This document shows positions 45,728-57,384 of a DNA stretch of 64,000 bases, one piece after another. Location of the stretch: contig NC_135505.1 in assembly GCF_052857255.1 (NCBI RefSeq), positions 31,402,116 to 31,466,115 on the forward strand, given 5' to 3'. How positions within the stretch are numbered: position 1 is the first letter of the stretch; the number at the start of each line of letters is the position of its first letter. A program made the translations under genes and the position numbers. This DNA is from Amblyomma americanum. Its lineage: Eukaryota; Arthropoda; Arachnida; Ixodida; Ixodidae. The notes beneath the pieces are model-generated. The model searched no databases. It saw nothing but the letters and a program-made list of their open reading frames with translations, and was not told the DNA's origin.

Positions 45728-47430
45728 ATATATTCAAGACCTGAGAAGAAATAACTGTTGCACTGCTGCATGACAATATGGAGATGCTGTCCAGGCTCAG
45801 ACAGTTGCCTGTTGATACATCAGCCAGTTCACTTTGAACAATCACTTTTTTGAAGGCAGCACGAAACTGCTGTGTAGTAGGGTTGTCATTATGCCCGCCA
45901 TGTGCTCGAATCAGGCCAAAAAACAGTTCCAAATGGTCCTGGCAAATTTTGTGGGCCAGAATGTACTTCAGCACTCGTTTTTCAGTGACAAGAAAATGAA
46001 AAAGACTAATCAGGCTTTGCATGCAGATGATAAAACCTAAGAAACCTGTCTTTCGGTTTGTTTCAAACATTCGTCTTCCATTTGCAGACTCCTTCAAGGA
46101 AGAGAGGTAATGGGTTGTGGTTTTGAACATGCCTTCGAAAGCTTCAATGTTCTTTTCATTTATAGCTTTCTTCCAACCTTTCTGATATGGGCTTATAGAA
46201 TTTAGAGCATCAAATGTCTCATTAATTTTCAACAAAAAATTCTCTGTTGCCTGTGTGCCAAAAAAACCTTCCAGGTCAAGTTCCCTGCACTCGGCTAGTG
46301 CTGTCGCAACAGAAGTGCTCATTACTTGGGCAGCAAGTCTAACTTTCATGGGCTGCCGCTGCCACTCAATATGAGCTCTGCGCAACTTGTTAGCCAAATG
46401 TAGGCCTTCTTTCTGGTGCACAGTATGCAGCCGCTCAATATGCTCCCATGACACTGTCCTTCCTTGGTGGTCAATAAAGTACCTCTTGTGTGCCAGTGCA
46501 TCCCTCACAAGTTTTAGCATATGGCAGGGATCCAAAAAAGCTGCCACTGGTTCCTGGGTAGCTGGGTGTCGAAAGGTTGTTTTTAGGTCTCCCACATGTT
46601 GGAAATCACACCCAAGCTCTTGCAACATAGCCAGATTTGCGGGCGCCCCGTCACAAGTGAGTGGAGCAACCATAGCTCCAGCATCATGTGCCTTACGAAG
46701 GCACTGGGTGACAAGGTTAGCCCTCTGTGTTCCAATTAGGCCATCAACTAGGAAGTACCCAAGGGGCAACTTCCATCGCCCATTAATAGCCACAGCCATT
46801 ATAACGAATGCAGCCTTTGCTTGTGGCAAAGAGTCGCTGTCAATGCCACTGCCAAAGTCAACAAACCCTTCAAAGTTGCCTTTGTTCCACTGGATGTTTT
46901 GCCGAATAGCCATTTCATCAACCATGAGGCTGCAAACTGTTCGGTGCCCCTTGCTTGCTGTTTCAGCACACTTCATTTTTAGTGCATTGAAAGCTTCTGT
47001 TGAAAGTCCTGCCTGGCCATCAACAGTCTCATACCATTTTCGCAGAGTTCTGGGATGTGGGAGGCACGTGTCAAAAACTTTCCTGACATACTGATAGGCT
47101 CGTGGGGAATAGAAATTTAAAGTTAAGGTAAAAGTTCTCAGTTAAGGAGAGTACTGCTTTGGAGTGCCAATTCCACCATGCTTTCCGACTTAATTGTCTT
47201 TCAAGTAGGTGCTTATTTACTTTACCCAGGCCATCTAAAACAGACACTTGCTCTGTCAGGAGGATATTCTCCGTAGTTAAAGCTGACAGAACAGATTTTA
47301 GTTCCGCATTTTTCTTTTGCAGTCTCCGCCTTGTTTGTTGCAGCCTTTTTATGCTTTTTCTTGACTGAGCATGCATTGCAGAAAACCATGCAGCCCTTGC
47401 TCTCAAGTAAGCTTTTTCGGGTGTGTCCTC
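45728..47430 (-). pseudogene. P-type transposase: coiled coil and catalytic core
   Basis: Acceptor CTCTTCATAG, phase 0. The first part (EDTPEKAYLRARAAW, then RKSIKRLQQTRRRLQKKNAE and heptads to about 47215) is a coiled coil for dimerisation. Between about 47215 and 47150 the frame changes by one base, and the new frame has a TAA at 47144-47142 inside a YSP.LRTF block typical of the family. From there it is open: FYSPRAYQYVRKVF, HPRTLRKWYETVDG, then from Met at 46976 the catalytic residues: VDEM (Asp 20), CDGAPAN (Asp 109) and HLELFFGLIRAHGG (Glu 350), followed by NDNPTTQQF. It stops at the ATAT target (45728-45731) of the Gypsy element. An intron around the frame change is possible but no fitting GT/AG pair was found. 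Confidence 0.8.
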
Positions 47431-48533
47431 CTATGAAGAGAGATAGAAAATGCAATGCATCATTAGAACAATGCACACCCAAGCCTTGCATACCACAGTT
47501 ACAACAGTGTGCACATATAAAACACAAAGCACTCTGAATGTTCCATTAAAAGAAGAATGAAGGAGCTCAGTTAATCTCCTCGTCCTACTTTAATATCAAA
47601 GTGTTTCCCCTCTGATGGAAATGCTCAGCATGCCATCACTCACAACGCACAGAAAATTCACTTGATCATCTTTTTCTCGCACATTGTACCATAGCAACAG
47701 ATCATTTGCCCTGTCACATATTTTACCAGCACCTCACCTCGCATCAATCCGGTAATGCCTACAAGGGTAACCCTGGTTTTGTCCAGATGGAAAAGTACAA
47801 AAATTCACCTGTAACCTTTATGATGAAAGAATGCAATGATTTACCTTCCAGGATTGCCATGATAACAGAGTCTCTGTTATTTCAGTCAGGATCACTTTCT
47901 TATATGGATTCCTCACACTTTCAGTAACAAAATTTGATTTCTCAGATGACTAATTCGCACCTGCTGTTTATTTTTTCTTTGTGAATTTTCGTAAGAATAT
48001 TTACTTGGCAATGATGTTTCTCGACTTGCACCTGAGTGCCGTACCTACGCTGCTTTTTTGTTTTTGAAACAATTTTGTTCCGCTTTGAGTCCCCCCCATC
48101 TCCCCCTATGTAATGCCCCTTGTGGACCCTTAGGGTACTTGAATAGATCAATAAATGAAGCTGTGACTCACCGATTCTCCTCTGGTAGATGGAGAGGTGT
48201 CCAAGAAGAAGATTCCATAATGTGCTCCTCAGCTTGATATGCAGGCCACTCACACACTTAAAAATTCATTGGTTTATTGATTCATCATTGCATGCAATAT
48301 ACCATGCAGATCAGTTAGTAGATATTAGTAAAAATTGCCACGGCGAAATCAAGCTAAGTCCATTCACACAGTCTTGGTGCCTGCACATGCTGTGTTAAAG
48401 ATTATGCTAATAATGCATGCTGTGGATGGGCCACTCACGCTATCAAATACGCTCTTGGCATATGCACAAGCATTTGGCATTCATGGTGTTGAATTCTGCT
48501 TCAGAAATAGGCACATTTGACAAGTCCATTTAC

Positions 48534-48599
48534 CATTGCTGGCCTCCTTCTTCGTGGCGTCCCAACAGAGGCTGGGGCGGTTGGCAAAGTCGGAAGTTC
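48534..48599 (-). CDS. Microexon, 66 bases
   Basis: Acceptor TTATCTTATGCAG, donor GCAATG/GTAAAT; 22 codons in phase 0, Pro-rich then basic (ASVGTPRRRRPAM), a linker with a possible nuclear localisation signal. Confidence 0.55.
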
Positions 48600-49588
48600 C
48601 TGCATAAGATAAACTGTTTAGTAATGAAGCCCACCTTAGAATGCCTGTTGCCCTGTTCTCCTCCGCCATGCATCAAGGCATAAGAAGGAAAGCAGGACAT
48701 GAGGCTAATCACAAAATTACTCGGCATGCCCACTACCGGGCCACGCAACAGCTTCAGTGCATATGTACTCAATGCCTTTCGATGTCACTGCAAAAGAAAA
48801 ACGCTCGCACATTGTTAAACTCATATCACCTAGCATGTTAAGGTAATGTTATATGTCTGCACATTTTATTTTTATTATACACTCAAAGTGTTGCAGAAAT
48901 AAAGCAGGGTTAATAGCACAACTGGGTAGAAGCGTGAATACATACAGCTTTAAAAATTATTGCATTAAATTTTGTGTCGTGCAATCTCCTTTTATGAATG
49001 CCCACTGTAACTGACGTTAAAGAGGTTGGCATGTACCCATATAAGAAGTATTTCATGAAAACTTATACAAGGAACAACTGAAAAAGAAGAAAACATGACA
49101 GTACAAATTTTTCATGTAGCACGCATGCCGGTTTGCACCGAATACTTTCTACATAGCTGTCAATGACCTTGTCCAAAATCAGTAAAACCAGTTTGGAATA
49201 ACGTGAGAAAATTTCGTAGAAAAGATATCACTGACCTGGTGGAGTATGTCTTGCATAGCCAAATTTTTCTTGATACTGACAGATTATTTGTAGTGCAACT
49301 CTGACGAGATGACTATATTGATTTGTGTAACGAACATAAGCAATGAAGGCACATGAAAGAATATTGTGGCAGTTACAAATGTGCTTATGTGGTTCCACAA
49401 AAAGGTACCATCCTATATGAAGGATCTTTGCAGAACCTACTGCACTCTGCTACTGTCTCCGGTAAGCACGGGGCCTGACAAACAACTGCAGGTTCTACTG
49501 CACTTTACATTGCAGAATTGCAACGACATCCTACCTCATGCAGTGAATAAACCCGGATGGAAACCACACAGGACGATATGAAACTTAC

Positions 49589-49657
49589 TGGTGTAAGTTG
49601 AAAGGCTTGAGATGGCCCTGGCTGAATGTCCAGCATTGTGGCCACATCCATAGATGC
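49589..49657 (-). CDS. Microexon, 69 bases
   Basis: Acceptor TTTTTTTACAG, donor CACCA/GTAAGT; 23 codons in phase 0 (begins ASMDVATMLDIQPGPSQ). The shared A.MDVA...GPSQ pattern and flanking intron show duplication with 49960-50013. Confidence 0.55.
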
Positions 49658-49959
49658 CTGTAAAAAAATTTTGTTCAGGAGAAATGTGTGTGTACCGAGA
49701 CATAACAAGCGTTCAGTTTTAAGCACCTAGTGAAAAGTGGAGAAGCATCACACTACTAGACCGTTTTGAGTTATGTCTGAAGGAATAAAGATATGAATGG
49801 TGTGCTGAGGTGGCTTGGTCAAAACTTCCTCTGAGCCTGCGCCAGGAAGCTTTCTTTTACATAAAAATTCACCCGTTTCGTGACTCGTGCTGCGAGATAA
49901 ACTCAGACACTGTTGTTCTTCGAATTGATGCAGTCACAAAATGGCATATTGTAAAATAC

Positions 49960-50013
49960 CTGTTGTGATGGGCCTGCCAAAGTCTCCTGGCTTTCAGCGA
50001 CATCCATAGGTGC
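49960..50013 (-). CDS. Microexon, 54 bases
   Basis: Acceptor TTTTTTTTACAG, donor CAACAG/GTATTT; 18 codons in phase 0 (APMDVAESQETLAGPSQQ). It is a paralogue of the next exon. The intron just upstream was split by the RTE element ending at 50042. Confidence 0.55.
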
Positions 50014-50041
50014 CTGTAAAAAAAATTTATTCTGGAGGAAT

Positions 50042-51668
50042 GTCATCATCGTCATCATCAGCCTAACTACGCCCACTGAAGGGTGAAGGCCTCTCCCATG
50101 TCTCCAATTAACCCTGTCCTTTGCCAGCTGCGGCCACCGCATTCCCGCAAACTCCTTAATCTCACCCGCCCACCTAACTTCCTGCCGCCCCCTGCTACGC
50201 TTGCCTTCTCTTGGAATCCACTCTGTTACCCTTAAGGACCAGCGGTTATCTTGCCTTTGCATTACGTGCCCTGCCCAAGCCCACTTCTTCCTCTTGATTT
50301 CAACTAGGATGTCATTAACCCACGTTTGTTCCCTCATCCACTCTGCCTACTTCTGGTTTCTTAACGTTACACCTGTCATTTTCCTATCCATAGCTCACTG
50401 TGTTGTCCTTAACTTAAGCTGAACCCTCTTCATTAGCCTCCACATTTCTGCCCCATAGATGAGTACCGGTAAGATACAGCTGTCGTAGACTTTTCTCTTG
50501 AGGGATAATGGTAAACTGCCATTCATGATCTGGGAGAACCTGCCATATGCGCTGCACTCATTCTTATTCTTCTAGTTATTTCCCTTTCATGATCTGTATT
50601 AGCGGTCACTACCTGCCCTAAGTAGGCATATTCTCTTACTACTTCCAGCACCTCGCTACGAATCGCGAACTGCTGTTTCTACTTTGGTTTTCTGCATATT
50701 ATTTTTTAGCCCCACCATTCTGCTCTGCCTGTCTAACTCATTGATCATGCTTTGGAGTTCTTGTCCCGAGTGGCTTAGCAAGGCAATGTCATCAGCGAAT
50801 CGCAAATTACTCTGGTATTCTCCATTAACTCTTATCCCCAAATGTTCCCATTTCAGGCCGCGGAATACCTCCTGTAAACAGGCAGTGAATAGCATTGGCG
50901 AGATCGTGTCTCCCTGCCTGACACCCTTCCTTATTGGAATTTTATTGCTGACTATATGGAGGACTATGGTAGGCATGCAATCGTTATAAATATCTTCCAA
51001 TATTTTCACATACCACTCTTCCACACGCTGATTCTGCAGTGCCTGCATGACAGTTGAGGTTTCCACTGAGTTAAATGCTTTCTCGTAATAAATGAAGGCC
51101 ATATATAGGGGTCGGTTATAATCTGTGCATTCCTCTATCAATCACTGATAGCGTGAACATGATCTATTGTTGAGTATCTTTTACGAAAGCCTGCCTAATT
51201 ATTTGGTTGATTAAAGCCTAAGGTTGTCCTGACTATTAGCGATTACCTTAGCAAATACTTAGTAGGCAATGAACAGTAAGCTGATCGGTCTGTAATTCTT
51301 CAAGTCCTTGACGTCTCCTTTATAAAGATAATGTTAGCATTCTTCCAAGCTCCTGGTACTCTCGAGGTCACAAGGAATTGCATATATAGGATGGCTAGTT
51401 CTACTAGCACAATCTCCCCTCCCTCCTTCAACAAATCTGCTGTTACCTGATCCTCACCAGCTGCTTTCCCGCTTTTCATTTCTACTAAGGCTTCCGTTAC
51501 TTCCTCTTCTCTTACTGCTACGGGATGTCCCATTGCTTTGCGCTGCGGCTTCTCTCATTAACGTTCTGATTGCATTGGCTACTGCATAGATTTGTGTCTC
51601 TTAGGCTATTTGATATCTTATCCATATTGCTAATGATATTGCCCTGTTTGTCTGTTAACGCATACATC
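50042..51668 (-). mobile_element. RTE-clade LINE, 5'-truncated
   Basis: Minus-strand pieces in order: ALTDKQGNIISNMD (about 51650), a KSGKAAGEDQVTADLLK block (51300-51533), the RT core KGVRQGDTISPMLF and NLRFADDIALLS (50656-51141), and a C-terminal KKWAWAGHVMQR...RSRGRQEVRWAGEI part (49903-50337 frame), ending in a (GAT)n tail at about 50042-50060. All these are RTE/BovB signatures. Frameshifts and stops make it dead. It lies within an intron of the P-type gene, whose flanking sequence resumes at about 51669. Confidence 0.85.
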
Positions 51669-51873
51669 ATGTACCAAGCATACAAGGTGTTCAGCTTTAA
51701 GCAGCTAGTGAAAGATGGAGGTGGAGCATCACACTTTAAGACTGTTTTGAGTGCTGTCTGAAGGGTTAAGAAATATGATGACTAGTGTGTCATGGGATTC
51801 GGATAAATCTTCTGGTGAGCACGTGCCAGGAGGCAGTGTTTGTAGCTCCTACTCCAACATATTTTTACGGGGA

Positions 51874-52017
51874 TGTTACGGCGGTAAGTCTATATTGTCG
51901 GCTGCTCTGAGATGACCAGCACTCAGCTCAGAACCGAGTGCCCAGCTACCAACTGTCAACGGCGTCGTCGTTCAGCGCACCGCCACTTCTTCGTTCATGA
52001 TTTGTCCGCTTGTAACA
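51874..52017 (-). repeat. LTR, 144 bp
   Basis: Minus-strand TGTTACAAGCGG...CCGCCGTAACA, complete. It is preceded on the minus strand by a purine tract (GCCGAGGGGGATAG, 52018-52031), which marks it as the 3' LTR of a minus-strand element. Confidence 0.85.
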
Positions 52018-52054
52018 CTATCCCCCTCGGCTGAAGGCAACGTCCCGGTGCGTG

Positions 52055-52840
52055 TTAGGCGTGCGATGTCGATGATGGGTGATAGGGCTTGAGGCGAGCT
52101 ACATGAACGACTTCGGACTTCAGTGGAGCGGACGTCGACTTTGGGTGCAGCGGCGTGATTTCATACGTTACGTCGGTCACTGCCCGTAATACACGATAAG
52201 GACCTGTGTAGCGCGGCAGAAGTTTTTCACATAAACCCCACACGACGGGATGGGAGCCACAGCAAGACGAGAGATCCGGCAGGGTATCGCACATCACGGT
52301 GCAGGCCATCGTAGCGGTGTTTTTGAGCCTCTTGGGAGGCGGAGAGCTTGTGTCGAGCAACCTGGCGGGCGGCGTCTGCTCGGGCGATAGCGTCACGCGC
52401 ATATGTAGTGACAGGGCCAGCTGTGGGCAGCAGAGTGTCGAAGGGCAGTAAGGGGTCTCGTCCAAAGAGAAGATAGGAGGGCGAGTAACCAGCGGTATCA
52501 TGGCGCGAAGAGTTGTAGGCGAAATTGACAAAAGGCAAGCTTATGTCCCAGTCCCGGTGGTCGTCGGATACGTACATGGCGAGCATGTCTGTCAGCGTGC
52601 GGTTGAGACGCTCCGTAAGGCCGTTCGTCTGAGGATGATAAGCAGTGGTGAACTTGTGACGAACGGAGCACGAACGAAGGATTTCGTCAACAACTCGGGA
52701 AAGGAAGCAGCGGCCACGGTCGGTAAGGAGTTGACGGGGAGCGCCATGGTGTAATATGACGTCGTGCAGAAGGAAGTCAGCGACGTCAGTGGCGCAGCTG
52801 GTTGGAATGGCGCGAGTGATCACGTACCGCGTCCCGTCCC
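52055..52840 (-). pseudogene. Gypsy integrase (C-terminal two-thirds)
   Basis: The minus-strand frame starts at TRYVITRAIPTS and holds LLTDRGRCF (second Asp), YHPQTNGLTERLNRTL (Glu), FAYNSSRHDTAGYSP and, after a frame change near 52240, RYTGPYRVLRAVTDVTYEI (GPY motif). The zinc finger and first Asp are missing, lost at the break near 52840. Confidence 0.85.
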
Positions 52841-55125
52841 GTCGAACCTCGGAGTGCGAGCCCCATTCCTCCCGTGGTCGCTACTGCTACGGCCCGCAAC
52901 ACCTTCGTCCCAAGTTACACAAGGTATCGCAATCCGGATGAGTGGCGTACCCCTGACAACCGGCCGATCTGCTTTACGTGCTCGCGCGTAGGCCACATCT
53001 CCCGCCACTGCCGCAGCCGTTGGTCCGCACCTCCCCGACCTTTGCCCAACGTCGACCGCCGTTATGACTATGGACCCCGTCGCTTCACGCATCGGAATGA
53101 CCCACCCAGCGCCGAGTCCACACCGCCTCCTCGTAGAACCAGCCGCTCTCCCTCCCCGACAGCCCACCGTTCCCGCTCACCTCTTCCGCACCGCAGTTAC
53201 TCACCGTCCTCTGCAGGCCGCTTCGCGGGAAACTAGCCAGTGCAGCTCCCGGAGGTGATGCTGCATTGGTGCCCCGACCTGAAAATCCTCTACTGACCCA
53301 GCCTTCGCCCTGTAATCTGCTCGACGTTTTTGTGGACGGTGTTCCTGTTTCTGCCCTTATTGACACTGGTGCCCAAGTCTCGGTTCTTAGCTCATCCTTT
53401 TGCCGTCGCCTCAAAAAAAGTTCAGACCCCTGCCGCTTCTCCCACCGTTCGCGTTGCCGATGGCAGCACTGCTGCCGTCACTGGCCTGTGCACTGCCCGC
53501 GTCACTCTTGCCGATCGTCACATCCCAGTTTTGTTCACCGTCTTCGAACACTGCCCTCACAATGTGATCCTTGGTCTAGACTTTCTAACCGCTCACTCTG
53601 CCCTTATCGACTGCTCCAGCGGCCTTCTACGATTGGACCTGCCTCTCCGCTCAGCCGACACACACTCCAGCTCCACGCCCCGCCTTCGCTCCACCGAGTA
53701 CGCTCGCCTGCCCCCCGACTCTGCCGTTTATCTGCCTATGTCCCCATTTCCTGCGGTTCCTGATGGGGATTATCTTGCCTGTCCACTCGCCGATGTCGTT
53801 CTCTCCCGCAATGTTGTTCTTCCGCACCTCATCGTGACCGTCACCAAGAATAGCACCTCCCTTCCTGTCCTCAACTTCAGCTTGTCACCACAAGTTCTTC
53901 CTGCACGCATATCGCTTGCTACTTTGTCTTCTCTCACCGACTGTACCGTCACTGCTCTCTCACCTGGACCGCCTTCTACTCTCTCTCAAGCGGCCGACAT
54001 CCCGGCCAACGTTCCGCAATCCATTTCTGCGATGATTGCTTCTGACCTGAGCCCCGAGCATGCACAGGATCTTCACAACCTTTTGGTGTCCTACTCCGAC
54101 ATTATTGACTTCGCTTCTGCTCCTCTGGGTCAAACATCGGTAGTGACTCACCGCATTGACACCGGCGATGCCAGACCTATACACCGGAGGCCTTATCGTG
54201 TGTCGCTACCAGAGCGCCAGATCATCCAGCGGGAGGTGGACAAGATGTTGGCCAACGATATCATCGAGCCTTCAAACAGCCCTTGGGCATCTCCTGTCGT
54301 GCTCGTGAAAAAGAAAGACCAAACCTGGCGGTTTTGCGTCGACTATTGTCATCTCAACAAGGTCACGATGAAAGACGTCTATCCCCTTCCGCGCATAGAT
54401 GATGCCCTGGACTGTTTACATGGCGCCCGCTACTTTTCTTCCATCGACCTTCGTAGCGGGTATTGGCAAATCTCTGTTGACGCAAGAGACCGCGAGAAAA
54501 CAGCTTTCGTCACCCCTGATGGCCTTTACCATTTTAAGGTCATGCCCTTCGGCCTTTGTAACGCCCCTGCCACATTTGAACGGATGATGGACTCGTTACT
54601 CCGGGGCTTCAAGTGGACGACCTGCCTTTGTTACTTAGATGATGTAATTGTTTTCTCGCCCTCTTTTGAAACCCACCTGCTTCGCCTTTCGTCCATCTTG
54701 GCACTTTTCCGCCGCGCAGGTCTTCAACTCAACTCAAAAAATGTACTTTCGGCCGCCGCGAACTCAAAGTCCTCGGCCATTTGGTGAATGCGAGTGGCAT
54801 ACAACCTGACCCTGATAAAGTTCGTGCCGTCAGTGCTTTTCCCTGTCCCCGCTCGCCCAGTGATGTCCGCAGCTTCATCGGTCTCTGTTCCTATTTTCTC
54901 CGGTTCGTCCCGAACTTCGCAGCCGTCGCTCGCCCTCTCACCAATCTGTTGCAGAAAGGCGTTCCTTTTTCCTGGGGCCCAGAGCAGGCTACTGCATTCT
55001 CCAGCCTTATCGCCGTCCTCACCAACCCTCCTGTATTGGCCCATTTCAACCCGTCTGCCCCGACTGAACTTCGCACCGATGCCAGTGGTCACGGAATTGG
55101 CGCCATCCTTGCTCAGCGACAACGT
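52841..55125 (+). pseudogene. Gypsy gag, protease, RT and RNase H block (inverted)
   Basis: Plus strand. Gag end with the knuckle CFTCSRVGHISRHC (about 52970-53015); a stop at 53236; protease ALIDTGAQVSVLSS (about 53355); a frame change at an A7 run (53406-53412); then VILGLDFL, RT (54170-54690, with FCVDYCHLN and YLDD at about 54634); a one-base loss in an A run at about 54737; then VLGHLVN and RNase H LRTDASGHGIGAILAQ (about 55070-55115), ending abruptly at LTR sequence at 55126. It cannot be expressed whole. Confidence 0.85.
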
Positions 55126-55229
55126 GGCCAGCACTCAGCTCAGAACCGAGCGCCCAGCTACCAACTGTCAACGTCGTCGTCGTTCAGCGCACCGCCACTT
55201 CTTCGTTCATGATTCGTCCACTTGTAACA
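55126..55229 (-). repeat. LTR fragment, 104 bp
   Basis: Matches the part of 51874-52017 from CAGCACTCAGCTCAG to TTGTAACA with few differences; the other end is missing at the join with RNase H. Confidence 0.8.
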
Positions 55230-55296
55230 CTATACACAGCCACTGTGATGCTTTGAATAGCTGTAGTAGTCACAAAACAGCGCTGTTTGAAAATAC

Positions 55297-55413
55297 CTGT
55301 TGCAGTGGAGACGCTGGAGATGTGTGACTTTATGTTAGTGCTTGCTGGGCGCCATGCTGAGCAGTGGCAGCAACAGCTGTGCCATCGCCTGGCTGCTGTG
55401 AAAGGGGTTCCTG
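55297..55413 (-). pseudogene. Microexon, 117 bases, with one in-frame stop
   Basis: Acceptor TTCATTTACAG, donor CAACAG/GTATTT; 39 codons, phase 0 at both ends. Gln/Ala/Pro-rich, ending SPLQQ. Codon 28 is TAA. The donor side and following intron resemble those of the exon at 49960, so the two are paralogous. The conserved length and phase suggest it was once a real exon. Confidence 0.5.
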
Positions 55414-55920
55414 CTGTAAATGAATAATGAGGTGCATCACAGGCTCGCAGTGGAACGCCAGCCTTAGCTAAAACGATGCATGTAATTCAACAGACAGATG
55501 TACCAATCTGAGACTGTCAATATGGAACACAGCCAGTGGGCGAGAGTGCACCCATTTCTTAAGAAAGCAACAGCAGAGAAATGCATTGTTAGTACAGCAG
55601 GTCTACCATATTTTTGAGAAGGGAGAGTGGGGTGTCTCTCCTCAGGCTCACCCAGCTATACCTCATGAAGTGTGTATGGTATGTGTATGAGGAGTTATAT
55701 ATGCAGAACTGCCGTATCTGTATAATAAGGGAGCTAATTATACTCATTGGCATCCACCCAAGCGCAGCTATGCGGCTAAAGGAAAGCTATAAATTGTTTC
55801 CACAGAAACTTCGCAAAAGAAAACGGGATTCCCCTAAACATTTGGCCAAGCTTTCTGCCTGTGTTTTGTCTTTTTTTCTTTGTCTCATGCTTCCCTTTTT
55901 CCTTATGTGTATGACATTTA

Positions 55921-56485
55921 CCGTATTTACTCGCGTAATTTGCGCCCGCACATAAATTGTGCACCCCAAAGAGTTTCAAACTTTTAACCCGATAAAAAAA
56001 AAACTACTCGCACATTTTGCGCACTATGCTGAGCCAGACCACCAGCATGTACGCGGGTGCGAACTGTGCCGTTTACCCGGCTTGCTCGCACTGGCGGTCG
56101 CTGTCCCGGACGAACAGTTGCGCGCGCGCCCGAATCCAAAACTCTACCGTACCGTTTGCTATACGGTTTGCCGCTAGTCAGTCGGGCCACACGCAAGGGC
56201 CCCGTTTTATTGCCCGTTATCTCCTCCCACGGCTGACTTCGCGATTGAATCTTTGCGCGTTTATTGCTTTGAGCTAAGCACGTGCCGTCATGTCATGCCA
56301 CCCCGCGGGGAGCTATAACGTGGGGAAGGGGGGGGGGGACGTGTCAACCTTGTTGCCATGGGGCGAGGAGTGCGAACCTTTTTTTGTGGACGTGTTCGGA
56401 TAACTCGCTTGCGCGTAAATTGCGCACCCTCTTTTTGGAGCCCTAATTAAAGAAAAAACGTGCGCAAATCACGCGAGCAAATACG
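55921..56485. mobile_element. Small TIR DNA transposon (Tc1/mariner-like?)
   Basis: Left end CCGTATTTACTCGCGTAATT; right end reversed CGTATTTGCTCGCGTGATT, each followed inward by TTGCGC blocks. TA lies on both sides (55919-55920 and 56486-56487). 565 bp, no transposase. The TA target suggests the Tc1/mariner/pogo group, but this is a guess from the ends. A poly-G run at 56328-56337 lies inside. Confidence 0.65.
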
Positions 56486-57043
56486 TACGGTGCTCTATGC
56501 CTTGTGGAACTTCTTTGTGATTTCCTTTGTAAACGAACTATAGTTTTAAGGAATTACAGTGCTCTCTCAGTGACACTTCCCAGGTGCTATGGCCGAGATG
56601 ACAACAAAAAATGCACCGCCTACTGCTAGGCGCAAACATTTGCACACTACAAGTAATAATTAAATAGAAATGATGCCCCAAGGAAAACTGTGGTGTGCTC
56701 GATGCTCTCTTTTTTTCTTCTAATGATGGAGTGCGTAAGCTAATAAATAAATAAATTATTATGTACAGTAAGCAGAATTTCACCAGAGCCATATATAAAC
56801 CGCAGCCAGTTTAGGAGTGTAATGACACAATTACTTTTTATCAGTGCAGGAGTACTGTAGCCGCGCTACTCGATCATAACGTCTAGCTAAAGCCATTTAT
56901 TCACAAATCGTTCTATTTCTTGCACGAACACCTAAAACACCATATTGAACGCATGCTTATGCAGTCAAGTTATAATAAAGCACCTTCTCAATAAGAGCAT
57001 TTCTTTCCAATCTCTTGAGAATGTATAGAAGGTGGTTCCTCAC

Positions 57044-57218
57044 CTGAAGGGGGACGGCATCCGCACGTATACGAACTACGAGCGGCGGCATCCGATCGAA
57101 GTGCTCGGGCAGGAAATGTTTTGAACATACGCAGGTCCATTTTGCTGGCTCCCAGTCTCTTTGGCCTGGTCTAACGGCCTCAGTCCACTGCCTCCTTCGC
57201 TCTGGATCTTTCGGAAAC
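57044..57218 (-). CDS. THAP-type exon 2 (second half of zinc finger)
   Basis: Follows TTTTCAAACAG. Its first base completes the split codon of exon 1; 58 codons follow to the donor CTTCAG/GTGAGG. It contains FPKDPERRRQW (the conserved Trp), CSKHF (the C..H zinc ligands) and ADAVP (the AVP motif that closes a THAP domain). All structural residues of the domain are present, so the finger could fold. Confidence 0.8.
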
Positions 57219-57384
57219 CTGTTTGAAAACAATACTATTCACTGCACTCGGACAAAGAGCCACCAATAAGGCCGGTGCGGTACGAATACCACGTTCACGC
57301 CGTGTCGTGCGTTATGTTCTGCGAGCATGCATTTTACTCATTACGCAGTCAATTAAATACGAAAACAAAATGCAGTATACTTAC

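Larger units (their letters stand above)
51874..55229. mobile_element. Second Ty3/Gypsy element with inverted interior
   Basis: LTR at 51874-52017 (144 bp, TGTTACGG...TTGTAACA), followed by integrase on the minus strand (52055-52840), then gag-protease-RT-RNase H on the plus strand (52841-55125), then a partial LTR (55126-55229) in the same orientation as the first. The LTRs and integrase say minus; the gag-RT block says plus. The block was inverted or the assembly is wrong here. No matching target duplication is found. Confidence 0.85.

Noticed and set aside
43755..45754. Large plus-strand ORFs (194, 221, 282 codons) across 43.7-45.8 kb
   Set aside because: They are antisense shadows of the GC-rich Gypsy gag-pol frame.
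47942..48253. Extra microexon of the P-type gene near 48180-48240 (EHIMESSSW...)
   Set aside because: The donor GTGAGT is good, but the length is not a multiple of three and the acceptor has no pyrimidine tract, so it does not fit the phase-0 chain.
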